This document shows, piece by piece, positions 11,346 through 22,555 of a stretch of DNA of 64,000 nucleotides (position 1 is its first letter; the number at the start of each line of letters is the position of its first letter). Position numbers and translations under genes: made by a program. The notes beneath the pieces are model-generated. The model worked only from the letters and a program-made list of their open reading frames with translations, was not told the origin of the DNA and searched no databases. The stretch is from Silene latifolia. Its lineage: Eukaryota > Streptophyta > Magnoliopsida > Caryophyllales > Caryophyllaceae. The stretch lies in contig NC_133538.1 in assembly GCF_048544455.1 (NCBI RefSeq), positions 19,185,969 through 19,249,968 of the forward strand, given 5' to 3'.

Positions 11346-12124
11346 TATAAGATTAAAATCAACAAATTATAAGAATTTTTATATGGCTAAGATTAAAACA
11401 ACAAATTTTATGAAAAATATTTTAGTAGATCTTAGATGAAAAAAAAGTATCTCATAAAAAAAAAAGAGATTTAAAACCCGAAATCTTTAAAAAAAAGTAT
11501 AACAAGAAGAGATTTGAGAAAATGAATAAAAAACGAGAAGTAACAAAATAAAAGAAAATAAAAGACAACAAAAAAAATGAATGGAAAAAACAACTCAAAA
11601 CATAAAAATAAACACCAAACGAAAAAAAACGAGGTGAACAAAAAAAAAAAAAAAAAAAAAAAGTGGCGGTGCGGTGGCGGTGTGGGTGGCGGCGGTGGTG
11701 GGTGGTGAGTTGGTGTCGGGTGGGATAGTGGTGGGTGGTGGTGAATGAGGAAGAGAAGAATGAATGATTTATTTGGGTTTTTTGATTTATTTGGATTTTT
11801 TGGGTTTTTTTATTTAATTGGATTTTTTGGGTTTTATTTATTTATTTGGGTTTTGGTGTTTTTTATTTATTTGGATTTTTTGGGTTTTTATTTTTTGGGA
11901 TTTTAGAGAGAAGATGAGTTGTGTGATATGTGAGAGAAGTGGATGAGAGGAAAAGAAGTTATAGTGAATTAGTGATTAATTAGAAGGATTAGTGAAGGAG
12001 GAGAGAATGAGTGATATTAGTCCATAAACACACTTTTTGGAGGTTGATCTTGGCCATCCATCTTCACCATCCAATGGCCCTTAGAAGGACTTATGGACTC
12101 AAATATATAAGTGGCCTTAGTTGA

Positions 12125-12129
<5 letters not shown>

Positions 12130-12204
<75 letters not shown>
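12130..12204. repeat. Microsatellite (CT)n(AT)n at M1 right end
   Basis: (CT)n 12130-12170 then (AT)n to 12204, mirroring the (AT)n(AG)n at the left end of M1. Confidence 0.95.
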
Positions 12205-12207
<3 letters not shown>

Positions 12208-12909
12208 GTTTATCATGCATTCCTCTCTATCATCTTGCTTCTTCTTTGTTTTATTTTATTTAATTTGTTTTACAAGCTAATAAACGCAGAAAAACAACAG
12301 TGACAAAACACATGCAAATGAAATAATTAGAGAAAGAAAATGACTGAGATGACAAAACCTAAATTAAATCATGCATATTTACCTGATAATTAGAGAAAGT
12401 AAGAGATGATGAAACCAACAGTGACGGCGAGATGATAAAGCGACGATGAGGAAGAGAGAAATAGACGATGAGAAAGTGTGTTTGTGTTTGTGTATGTTTA
12501 TTGTGTTTGTGTTAGGGTTTGTGTGGTGTGGCTGTAGCTGATCTATGTGTTTGTGTGGTTTATAGTATGGATAGTATTGACAACGGTTGTTAAACATAAA
12601 CCCGTTGTCATTACAGAAAATATTAACAACGGGTCCATAGTAAACCGTTGTTAAAAAGTATTAACAACGGGTTTATAAATAACCGTTGTAATTACTTTTC
12701 ACTAACTTTGCGCCAAATTTACGCCAAATTATCAACAACGGTTGTGCGTGTTTGAACCGTTGTTAAAACCTATAACAATGGTTATGGAACCATAACCGCT
12801 GTAATTAGTTTTAGTAAAATTCGCGCCGTCCGTTCTACAACGTCTATGGTGATTTTCGTGGATAAGCGTTGTTAAAGGGGCATTATAGTTGCCTGGATTT
12901 GTAGTAGTG
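12205..12909. repeat. Right arm of CACTA 2 with subterminal repeats
   Basis: No gene seen. AACAACGGTT/AACCGTTGTT motifs in alternating orientation occur at about 12578, 12625, 12643, 12661, 12680, 12735, 12753 and 12775, then the terminal TTTGTAGTAGTG. GT-rich sequence at 12470-12560 gives spurious minus-strand His/Thr-rich ORFs. Confidence 0.7.
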
Positions 12910-13399
12910 TACGTAATGTAAATTGACACGTAAGATTTGGTGACGCGAAAAACCCAATGTGGGAACAACCGTGGGAGGGACGGTACCCTGCTAAATATTG
13001 CACTAGCTTTGAATTAGAAGATGAATACAATTGAGACGTAATGCAAATCTTTCTAGCACGAGGTATTGTGTTTGTGAGATCTTGAGTGTCCTCCTTTGAT
13101 TGCTTCCTTGGCTATTTATAGGGTAAGAATCCTAGATGTATCCTACCTTGATTATGGAAAGGAATACAACTTCCATAATAACTCTTGCCATAACACACGA
13201 TCTCCCTGACTTCTCCCTGAACCCTTTCCTAAATACGGACGCCTTCCCAGTGGGTCCCGTCTCCCTTCATACGCATCTTGGTCCACCTATCCTTCCTCCA
13301 CCCGTGGACTCTACTTCCACCATACCTCTCTTCAAGGCCCATTCTCTTAACAACTTTACTAAGTGGGCTTTTCCTATTATGCAAAATTTAGCCCAAACA
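12910..13399 (-). repeat. G0 5' LTR, outer part
   Basis: Continuation of the G0 LTR after the CACTA insertion, ending at 13399 in CCCAAACA (minus strand TGTTTGGG). The total LTR is about 596 bp without the insertion. It holds a minus-strand TATA box. Without the split-LTR explanation this stretch would look like unassigned sequence, and the outer boundary is inferred from the TG..CA rule only. Confidence 0.62.
13113..13120 (-). promoter_or_regulatory. TATA box in G0 LTR
   Basis: TATAAATA on the minus strand, placed within the LTR about 280 bp from its outer end, as expected for the Pol II promoter of an LTR retrotransposon reading leftward. Confidence 0.5.
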
Positions 13400-13822
13400 T
13401 CGAGTATTTAACGATACTCAAATCGATTTACAACTATAGTTAGTTGTACGAGTTAGATTGATAAGTTTGTAATCCGTAGGAAGGTACTAAAGTTATTAAT
13501 CGTGAATAGTGGTGGTGGGTTTCGACTTGTGAAACTGAACCACTTCAAAATTTTGTGTGTCTACTTTATTTACGCATTTATTGTTTCATTATCATACATA
13601 CGATAAATTAATTAGTCGAGTTTAATTAATAAACATCGAGTGATTAATAAATTATCAATAAATAGAAAAAGTGGGCAAGAGTTTTATATACTCAATTCAC
13701 CCCCCCCCCCCCCTCCTCTTGAGTATATCTTTATTTAGACTCTACACCTCTTATCTTAGCTTTTTATTATAACACATTATAAAACTCCATGTAATATGTA
13801 TATTGTTTTTGATCTCGTGTAG
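13400..13822. other. Unassigned sequence upstream of RPA-like exon
   Basis: No ORF. It contains a run of 14 C at about 13701 flanked by TATACTCAA and TTGAGTATA, which are inverted repeats of each other. A C-run in TCAATTCACC..CTCTTGAG context resembles the 3' end of some Copia LTRs, but no partner LTR is present. The last bases (TTTTGATCTCGTGTAG) look like a splice acceptor. Confidence 0.35.
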
Positions 13823-14418
13823 GGAAATTATATCTACGCATTTATTCCAAGTTTCAATTGGGATTGATTCTCTGCAAAGGTTTTTGATGAAAAAATCCAT
13901 TTAATCAAGAGATTTCAGGTTCTCCCAAATAAACCTGATTATCGTATCGTGGGTGACAATAAATTAATGATTAAATTCTTATACAACACATATATCAAGG
14001 TCTTCGAATCAGATGAAGCTATAATACCAAAACATAGGTTTGACTTCCTAAAATTCCACAATATAAGTAATTGGCGAGGCAATCATTCAGTTTTAACAGG
14101 TAAGTGTATAGTTTAGATATATTGATTTTATGAATTGTTATATAGATAGTATTCATTAACCTTCTTTTTTTATTATTTGTAGATTTAATAGGTGTGGTGA
14201 AGAGAGAACATGTAAAACCAAACTATTTTGCCCTTGAAATTGAAGATGAAGGGTAAACGGTACTCCTACTCTCTATTAGATTCAAATATCTTTTTTTTTA
14301 CTCTGGTAATATAATTAACTCTTTTAATTTTTAAAGGGGTGAACGAGTAAGAGTTACATTATGGGATCAATGTCGTTCTGACTATCAAAAGCAAAAGGAA
14401 AAACTTACTGATGGAACT

Positions 14419-15056
14419 TGTTAGGCCTGGAAATCCGCAGACGTCCCTGATCAGTACCTCACCTTAACCTGACTATCAGGGTGCCAGGACGTTAGACTAT
14501 CAGGACACATGAAGACAGGCGCCAGGCCATGGAGAGGACAACGGTCAAAATATCAGGACGATATCAGACCAAGAACTAATATTATAAGAGGAATATACGT
14601 GCAACATTGAATAGGAAGATCTCGCAATTAATACAGTAATTAAGGGCGTGATATTTGGAATTATTGTGGGTAATTAAAGAAAATATTCTGCATTAATGCA
14701 AGGATCAAAGCAGCCGTTCAATAAGAGCTTATATAAGGAACCTTTGGAAATCATTTGAGGACACAATAAGAGAAGATAGCATACAACATATTCTCATATC
14801 ATTTTTAGATAATCACACCCATTTGTGCAAAATATAATACAATAGTGAAATCCTCTTTTGGCTTGGTGCCCGTGGTTTTTTCCCATTTAAGGGTTTTCCA
14901 CGTACAAAATTCTTTGTTTTATTACTGTTATTTCTATTATATTTGCAGCATTATATTTTACCCTGACGACCTGACATATAGACCAACTAGAGCTAGTTAA
15001 CCCTACTTAAATCAACTCTGATCTGATCTTGCCTTGCGCAAAATCCACACGAAACA
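14419..15056 (+). repeat. 5' LTR of element A
   Basis: 638 bp with TG..CA ends. TATATAA at 14730-14736 is the likely TATA box, and a conserved CTTGGTGCCCGTGG segment shared with element B lies downstream of it. Confidence 0.93.
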
Positions 15057-15058
15057 AT

Positions 15059-15076
15059 TGGCGCCCACCGTGGGGC
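15059..15076 (+). other. Primer-binding site of element A
   Basis: TGGCGCCCACCGTGGGGC two bases after the LTR, identical to the PBS of G0 and B. Confidence 0.88.
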
Positions 15077-15133
15077 ATCTAGCTATTTAAATCCTTTTTT
15101 CTCATCTCACAAAAATTCAAAAATCCTACAAAA

Positions 15134-15385
15134 ATGGCCCAACCTACCATTGAAGAACAACTGAACGCAGCTCTTCAACAAATCGCTGAGTTGGAAAGCT
15201 TGAAAGATAAAGTGGCCCAAACTGAAGCAGAAATCCTGCAATTAAGAGAATCTGAGTCAGCTCTGAAACAAAAATTAGAGAAAACCCAAGGAGCAGGCTC
15301 TAGATTCCAGTCAGGAACCCCATTTGCATCAATCATCAAAAACATCGATTTTTCCAGTTTTGGGAGCCCAAGTGGTTCTAAATTT
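15134..15385 (+). pseudogene. gag of element A, N-terminal fragment
   Basis: Starts MAQPTIEEQLNAALQQIAEL, an N-terminal coiled-coil stretch, then GTPFASIIKNIDFSSFGSP, which recurs in element B (GTPFSSIIRNIDFSNIG). The frame runs into the LINE at 15386. After the LINE, gag resumes at 20743 in the same frame (INIDGDGEPKND), supporting a clean insertion. Confidence 0.82.
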
Positions 15386-15436
15386 AGAGAGAGGTTTCTC
15401 TGCTTTTTCTCTAGGGTTCTAGTTCTCCATTGCACT

Positions 15437-16440
15437 ATGGCAAGGAAAGCTGCACCTAAAACATCTCAAAAACAATCAAAAATTAAATCAAAAGCAAGAC
15501 TTCGTCTTTCATTCTCAAACTTACGCTATCAATATCTAGGGTTCTCTCCGTTAATGGATCATTCGGCGTCTACTTCATTGGGGGTTCCTCAATCTGCACA
15601 TGCCAAAGGGACAAAATCTGTTAATGAGATTGTGGGGATTCCAGAAGTTGATCTGAATGATATTGTTGAGGAAGAATCCACTGAAAGTACATTTATTGTT
15701 GAAGATGCTAGTGAAATTGGCAGTGAGGATGAGCAAGGGGATGGTTGGCAAGAAGTTCATCATGGTAAGAAAAACCCCACTCCACCCTCATCGCCCAAAG
15801 CTGGTACGTTGCAATTTACTATTGATGATGTGAAATCTGAAATTGAATATTGGAGTATGGCTGTTATCTGCTATGTGCTGGGGGGCAATCCACCGTGGGA
15901 ATTAATATCGGGTCATGTGAAACGTCTTTGGGGTCAATATCACTATGATAAGATATCGTTTCTCCCTAATGGTGTGTTTATTGTTCGTTTTCCCACCTTA
16001 GAGTGCAAAAACCTTGTTCTGCAACAGGGCTACCCTATGTTTGATAATAAACCCATAGTTGTGCAACCATGGACTGAGGACGCCTTGTTAACTAAATCTC
16101 CTGTTAAAAGTGTGCCAATTTGGGTTAGACTATGTGGTTTAGGATTGAAGTTCTGGGGGAGAACTGTTTAATCAAACATGCTTCTCTCATGGGGCAATAT
16201 GTCAGGGCTGATACTGCCACTTTAGACAAAACCAGACTTGGCTATGCTCGATTAATGATTGAGGTTCAAGTGGGACAGGAATTCCCTGATAAATTGTTCT
16301 TTAATGATGAACATGGTCGTCAGAATTGTGTGCTTGTGGAGTATGAATAGAAGTCCGTTATTTGCACTCTGTGTAAGGGGATTGGACATCACCAAAGTAT
16401 TTACAGGAAACCTTCTAACCCTTCTCAACCTAAACCAAAG
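15437..16440 (+). pseudogene. LINE ORF1 (DUF4283 / zinc knuckle)
   Basis: The ATG at 15437 (MARKAAPKTSQKQ) is the natural start; the longer frame upstream is host gag. It has an acidic region (VEEESTESTFIVEDASEIGSEDE cut by spacers), then SEIEYWSMAVICYVLGGNPPWEL, KISFLPNGVFIVRF and VPIWVRLCGL, the DUF4283 core of plant LINE ORF1 proteins that bind nucleic acid. A frameshift near 16140 moves to another frame (ADTATLDKTRLGYARLMIEV), then a TAG at about 16348 precedes the zinc knuckle CTLCKGIGHHQS, whose last Cys is Tyr in this copy. Confidence 0.8.
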
Positions 16441-16762
16441 GTGATTCAGGTATGAAAACCTAAACCTGTGGTGCCTAGGGTTGTGGTGAGGCCTACACCT
16501 GGTGTGACTGCTCCAATTCCATCTACTGCTCCTCTGGTGCCTACTGAGTCTTTAGCACCTGATCTTGGAGGAATGGGTTCCAGAGTGTCTTCTGATATTA
16601 CTTATGCTGCTGCTCTGTCCTCTCCTCCTAGATCTCCTTCAAAAGAATCAACCAAGGTACATTCTGAGAAACTTAGTCAAAGGGGGTCTCCTGCCAGGGG
16701 TCCAACTAAGGTAGTAACTGAGTCAAGTAGTCAAGGGGGACCTCCAAAGCATCCAAATATCA

Positions 16763-17830
16763 ATGAGCATGGATAATATTGGATGTTGGAATGTTAGGGG
16801 TATTAATAGTTTAAATAAACAGGCTGATATTAAATGGTTTCTTCATCAGAATAAAATAGGCCTCTATGGATTAGTTGAAACTAAGGTTAAGTCTAATAAT
16901 TTTACTACTGTGCTTAATAATCTTGGTCAAAGGTGGTATGGTATCAATAATAATATGCATCATCCTGAGGGTAGAGTCTGGGTCATTTGGTTGCCTCAAA
17001 TTTTCAATTTTACTTTGGTGCAATCTTATGATCAGCAAATCACTGTGGATGTTACTGATGTTCAGACTGGGGATCATTTCTGGTTTACAGTGGTGTATGG
17101 GTCTAATTCTGACACTGAGAGATTACAGCTTTGGCAGGAACTTCAAGCTCTGAAGGATAGTTGCAACTTAGCTTGGTGTGTTGGAGGGGACTTTAATGCT
17201 ATTATTCACTTTAATGAGAGAGTTGGCAGTACTGTGTTGTGGAGTGAGATTGAGGATTTTGGGCTGTGTGTGGAGTATTGTGAATTAGTGGATCTCAAAG
17301 CTCAAGGTTCCTTTTATACTTGGAATAACAAACAAGATCCTTCTACTCGGGTTTTTCCAGAATAGATCGTTTTCTCATTAATCATGATTGGTTGCAAATG
17401 TACCCCAATTCTTATGCCTATTTTATGAATGAAGGCCTTTTTTATCATAATCCCTGCATTTGTTATAGAGCTGAAGCACCTGTTATCAGAAAATCTTCCT
17501 TCAGGTACTTTAATATGTGGGGGCAATCCAAAGATTTTCCCATCATTGTTCAGTCTGAATGGGCCAAAAACATTGCTGGTGGTAGAATGTTCCAAGTGGT
17601 GACTAAGTTGAAACATCTTAAGAATCCTTTGAAAGCTCTCAACAAACAGAAGTTCTCTGATATTGATACAGCTGCTGAACTGGCCAGGTTCCTTTTGGAT
17701 AGTCTGCAATAAAAATTACACCTCAATCCTCACGATATGAGTCTCAGGGAAGCTGAACAACAAGCTGCTCATAATTATAACACTCTCCATAAGGCTCAAA
17801 TGAGCTTCCTGGGGCAAAAAGCTAAAGTTG
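16763..17830 (+). pseudogene. LINE ORF2 endonuclease domain
   Basis: IGCWNVRGINSLNKQ at the start is the canonical N-terminus of the endonuclease/exonuclease/phosphatase (APE-like) domain. VETKVKS, HFWFTVVYGSN, WCVGGDFNAIIHFNE (Asp/Asn catalytic motif GDFNAI) and YTWNNKQ follow. A frameshift near 17360 changes frame, and a TAA at about 17710 separates a further linker. It would nick target DNA to prime reverse transcription. Confidence 0.82.
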
Positions 17831-17852
17831 ATTGGCTTAAAGATGAGGATGA

Positions 17853-18356
17853 CTGACACAGGACAGGCTTATCAGGATGCACATCATTTCTGAAAACAAG
17901 TGCTTCTTATGTGGGTTGCAGGAGGAAAGTTTGAATCATTTGTTTCTTGAATGTACATTTAGCAGGCAGTGTAGTGATATGGTCTCTGCATGGTGCTGTC
18001 ACAGACTTCCTATGCAGCAGATTATCAGGTGGTGGACTGAGTGGAGACAAGCCTCTGCTTGTAAAAAGAAAATTATTGCCATGATTCTTGCTAGCCTGAT
18101 GTACCATATCTGGTATAGCAGGAATTGTAGCAGGATAGAGGGATATGTGTTTAGACCTCAGGTTATTGCAGGAAGGGTGAAGTGTGATGTTCAAAATCGT
18201 TTATCACAATGTAGCATTCGTACTAAAAATGCGTCTGTATTAGCATGGGTAGAGCATATAAGTTGTAATTGAGTCTGGTTCAAGTAAGACTCGAAGTATG
18301 GTTGTATGGGACTATTGATTATTTTAATGAGAACTTACATTTTCCCAAAAAAAAAA
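17853..18356 (+). mobile_element. 5'-truncated LINE copy nested in the LINE
   Basis: About 504 bp ending in a poly(A) run. It is flanked by a perfect 14-bp duplication AAAGATGAGGATGA (17839-17852 and 18357-18370), the hallmark of target-primed reverse transcription. Its only coding content is a zf-RVT C-terminal domain, CFLCGLQEESLNHLFLEC, then MYHIWYSRNCSR, stopping at about 18270. Removing it with one duplication restores the host motif WLKDEDENTGFFH. Confidence 0.93.
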
Positions 18357-18370
18357 AAAGATGAGGATGA

Positions 18371-20656
18371 GAACACTGGTTTCTTTCACAGACAGATTAA
18401 GGCTAGGCATATTCAGAATAAGGTTCTAAGTATTAAGGATATTCATGGTACACTGCATAAGGACCCTGTGCATATTGAATCTGCTTTTCTGGAGTTTTAT
18501 AATGACCTCCTGGGCACCAGTCATCATACCTCTCAAGTTCATATCCCTACGGTCAGAACTGGTAAAGTAATAACTGCACATCATAGCTCCCTGCTTTTGA
18601 GACCTGTAACCCCTGATGAGATCAAGCAGTGCATCTTTTCTATACCTTCCTCTAAAGCTCCAGGCCCTGATGGCTATTCCAGCCAGTTTTTCAAGGATTC
18701 CTGGGCTATTATAGGTAATGATATCTGTGCTGCTATTACTGAGTTCTTTAATACAGGTCAGCTCTTGAAGCAATTGAATGCTACACTTGTTACACTCATT
18801 CCTAAAGTTCCTAATCCCACCAGTGTTCTTGAATTTAGACCCATAGCATGTTGTAACATTATCTATAAGTGCATTGCTAAGCTGTTGTGTGCGAGATTAA
18901 GTGAAGTGCTCCCTGATATTATCAGTCCCAATCAGGGTGGGTTCATCAAGGGAAGGAATATAGTTGAAAATGTTCTCATATGTCAGGATCTTGTGCGGCT
19001 TTGTAAGAGGAAAAGTGCTTCTCCTAGGTGTCTCATCAAAATAGACCTAAGGAAAGCCTATAATACTATTGAATGGTCCTTCCTTCACAGTATGTTGGTT
19101 GCTCTTAAATTTCCTAATGCCTTCATTGATAAAATCATGACCTGTGTCACTACTACTGCTTATTCTCTTTCCTTAAATGGTAATAGCTTTGGTTTTTTCA
19201 AGGGCAAAAGATGGCTCAGACAAGGAGACCCCCTCTCTCCCCTTTTATTTACCATATGTATGGAGTATTTGTCTAGGATCCTCAGTGTTATTAGCTCTCA
19301 GGCAGATTTCAGGTTCCACCCTCTGTGTCATCCTCTCAGATTGAACCATTTATTATTTGCGGATGACTTGCTTCTTTTCTCTAAGGGTACTGCCCCTTCA
19401 ATTATGTGGATGCTGAAAGCTTTTTCCACTTTTTCCAAGGCTAGTGGTCTTTGTTTCAATAGGAAGAAGTCAGATATATACTTTAATGGAGTATCCAATC
19501 AAGTTATGGCTGATATTATACAAGTCTCTGGCTTTAGACAAGGAACACTCCCATTCAGATATTTTGGTGTTCCCATCTCTTCCCATAAACTGAGTAAGAA
19601 TGAAGGCTTGCAGCTCACGGACAGAATTACTGCTAGGATTAGATCCTGGGGTACGAGACAGTTATCATATTCTGGCAGACTTGCTCTCATTAACTCTGTG
19701 CTTACTTCTTTGCACTCATACTGGGCTAGTATGTTTCTCATTCCTAATGGTATTATGAATAAGATTGAGTCCATTTGTAGGAATTTTTTATGGAGTGGTA
19801 AGATTCTTATCAAAGGGCGCCTAATGTCAGATGGGATGCTTGTTGCAGTCCTAAGGATGAAGGTGGATTGGGTATCAAGAACTTGAAAACCTGGAATAGA
19901 GCTTTGCTTGGTAAATATATTTGGTGGCTTGCTAAAAAGAAGGATCACCTTTGGGTTCGTTGGATTAATCATATTTATATGAAAGGTGTTCATTGGTCCA
20001 ACTATGATCCTCCTCTTGATTGTAGTTGGACGTGGAAAAAAAAAGCTCACTCTATGTCCTTCTTTAAGCAAGATTACACTAATGATTGTTGGTTATCGTC
20101 TGATCAGGAGTACACTGTTTCTGAGGGGTATAATTGGATGAGACAGATCAGGCCTAAGGCTATTTGGAGGCATGTCTGCTGGAATATCATGAATGTACCT
20201 AAATGGTCGTTTATTTTTTGGGCTGTTCAACTCAAAAGACTGCTTACGAAAGATCGTATGATGCAGATGGGGTTTTGCCATGATCCTACTTGTTATCTTT
20301 GTCTTGCAGCTGATGAAAATCATGACCATCTCTTCTACAATTGTCCATTCAGTCTGCAATGCATCAGCAGTATACAAAAACGTCTTGGAGTGCACTTCAC
20401 AGCCAGCAACTTATCATATTGGGCTGCCAATGGGAGGATGAGAAGTAAACTACAGAGGAACATTATTGTAGCCTGTCATGTTGGAGTTACTTACGCTATT
20501 TGGAATGCTCGGAACAAAGTTAGAATTGATGCTTATGTCATGCGACCTGATTATATAGTTAAGAAAGTTATCAAGGATGTTGTGATGAGATTTTGGGCCA
20601 AAAATACTTCAGGACTATCTGATAGAGATGTCAGGTGGATCCATCATTGTAACTAG
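18371..20656 (+). pseudogene. LINE ORF2 reverse transcriptase and zf-RVT
   Basis: RT motifs in order: FRPIACCNIIYKCIAKLL, NQGGFIKGRNIVENVL, IKIDLRKAYNTIEW, RQGDPLSPLLFTICMEYL and the catalytic FADD at 19356-19367 (LLFADDLLLF), then FRYFGVPISS. A frameshift near 19870 changes frame; the next piece ends in a zf-RVT module (PKWSFIFWAVQLKRLLTKDR, CYLCLAADENHDHLFYNC at about 20290-20345). ORF2 ends with TAG at 20654-20656. The single break in this part suggests a fairly young copy. Confidence 0.86.
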
Positions 20657-20742
20657 TTTGCTCTTCTTGTATATCTCCGAGAACTCTATGTTGTAATTAT
20701 TTTTTGATATCAATATACTTACCTTTTACCAAAAAAAAATTT

Positions 20743-21793
20743 ATTAATATTGATGGTGATGGTGAACCAAAGAATGACAATGAAAACCCGATGAATCGGC
20801 GCAGACCATCATGATGGCGAGTTCAGAGATCAAGAAACTTAATGAAAAATTCGACAAGATACCTGGAGTACCTGCCAGCATGAAAGAAGCTGCCCCTGAC
20901 AGCTATGCTGATTCGCCTTTCATAGACGAAATAGCAAAAGTAGATTTACCAAAGAAGTTTGTGGTCCCATCCATGAAAATCTATGATGGAACCACATATC
21001 CACAAAATCATGTGACTCTCTACAAGCAAAAAATGCTGGCTGCATCTATTCCTAGCGAATTCAGACAAGTTTGCATGTGTAAGGGATTTGGAATGACCCT
21101 GACCGGCCCTACTCTACAATTGTACATCAACCTGCCAACTGGGAGCATCCATTCCTTCGCCATCCTGATCAATAGCTTCAACCAGCAGTTTCCGAGTAGC
21201 AGGGAGTTGGAGAAACGATCCAGTGACCTTTACCGAATTACACAGAAGCCTGATGAAACTCTCAGGACATTGCTTGCAAGATTCAACAAAGAGAAAGTAT
21301 CCATTCCCAAATGTGACGTTGGAACAGCAGTGAAGGCATTCAGGCAGGGGTTGCTACCACACAACGACTTATACATCGAGCTCACTAAGTATCCCTACCA
21401 TACCTTCGAAGACGTACAGGCCAAAACTCTTGCTTTTGTCAGGCTAGAAGAAGATAAGAGCTACAAACTTGGATCACCCAGTGGACCAAAGGATTATGAA
21501 AAGAGCAACAGGAAAAGCAACAAAGGAAACAACTACAGGCCTACTCCATATTCCAGGCCAGATCATTCAGAAGTTAACCTGGTTCATGAGTATCAAGGTA
21601 AGGCTAAAAATTTTCCACCTATTTCCGAACATAACTTCAGTGTTGATATTGCAGGATTAATCCAGAGACTTGACAACATGGGATCAGTAGTCAGATGGCC
21701 CAGGAAGTCGGAAAATCCCAACCCTAGAAGGGACAATTCCAAATGGTGCGAATTCCACATGGACATTGGACACACGACGATGACTGTTTCACC
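20743..21793 (+). pseudogene. gag of element A, main part
   Basis: A frame slip near 20800 separates it from the N-terminal fragment. From 20811 the frame is open for 328 codons: AAPDSYADSPFIDEIAKVDL, VCMCKGFGMTLTGPTLQLYI, SRELEKRSSDLYRITQKPDE (retrotransposon gag core), then a basic linker and KWCEFHMDIGHTT, the start of the C-x2-H-x4-H-x4-C knuckle. A small deletion at about 21775 shifts the frame and the rest continues in the next ORF. Gag forms the virus-like particle of the element. Confidence 0.84.
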
Positions 21794-22510
21794 CTGAGGA
21801 AAGAAGTGGCTTATCTTCTGAAATCCGGATACTTAAAAGACCTGATCAAGACGAAAGGCAGGAATGTGAATCAGGGCAAAGAGGACGAGGAGCACAAGCA
21901 GGAATGTGAACCAGGGCAAAGTGGATCAGAAATCTGCGGCCTGACCAGTTCAGCAGCAAAAAAGATTGCAAGGATGCCAATGACTGTCTCACCCTGCAAA
22001 CCAAATCATATCCCAACAATCACTTTTAACGATTGTGACCTAGTAGGTATTCCCGATGTTCATCATGATGGCCTGGTAATATCTATGCAGATTGGAACCG
22101 CTACAGTACGAAGGATCCTGGTAGATGGAGGCAGTTTAGTAAACGTGATCATGCTTGACGTGCTGAAAGCCATGAAAATTAACGAGGACCAAACCACCAA
22201 AAAATCCAGCGTCTTTGTAGGGTTCAGTGGAGAGACTAGAAGCACTCTAGGAGAAATCCACCTTCTAACCTACGTTGAAGGAGTCTCATCCTATGAGAAA
22301 TTTGGAGTACTTGATTACCTGTCATCTTACAACGCGATCTTGGGTAGACCCTGGATTCATAATGTCAAGGCCGTACCATCAACCTATAACCAGTGTATCA
22401 AGATACCGACAGACTGGGGCATAGCCACAGTCAAAGGGGATCACAAGACAGCCCAGGAATGCTACACAACAGCCTTGAAGCCTTCCAAGGCAGGTAAGTC
22501 CCTTGCATAG
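21775..22510 (+). pseudogene. Gag C-terminus and aspartic protease of element A
   Basis: Continues DDDCFTLRKEVAYLLKSGYLKDL (end of the zinc knuckle) and then SGSEICGLTSSAAKKIAR. The protease motif is RRILVDGGSLVNVIM at about 22110-22150, DGGS instead of DTGS, followed by VGFSGETRSTLGEI and [31 protein letters not shown] at this position also occurs in element B. The frame is open to TAG at 22508-22510. Confidence 0.82.
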
Positions 22511-22555
22511 CAATTACAGTACCCTGTCAGGAGCACTTATGTAGCACCTCCCAGA

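Larger units (their letters stand above)
15386..20736 (+). mobile_element. LINE (plant L1-type) inserted in gag of element A
   Basis: A near full-length non-LTR retrotransposon: short leader, ORF1 with DUF4283 and a zinc knuckle, ORF2 with endonuclease, reverse transcriptase and C-terminal zf-RVT domain, and a poly(A) tail at about 20731-20739. A short duplication AAATTT (15380-15385 and 20737-20742) flanks it; this is weak because it overlaps the A-run. A second LINE copy sits inside (17853-18356). ORF breaks indicate it is inactive. Confidence 0.88.

Noticed and set aside
10138-11350. Long ORFs in both strands with LYNFSPF / KLYKNEP heptads
   Set aside because: They follow from a 21-bp tandem repeat whose length is a multiple of three and lacks stops; several frames are open at once on both strands, and the spacers drift without codon bias.
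12732-12968. Minus-strand Thr/Asn-rich ORF at the CACTA 2 right end
   Set aside because: Spans subterminal repeats, the TIR and the LTR junction, so cannot be a real gene.
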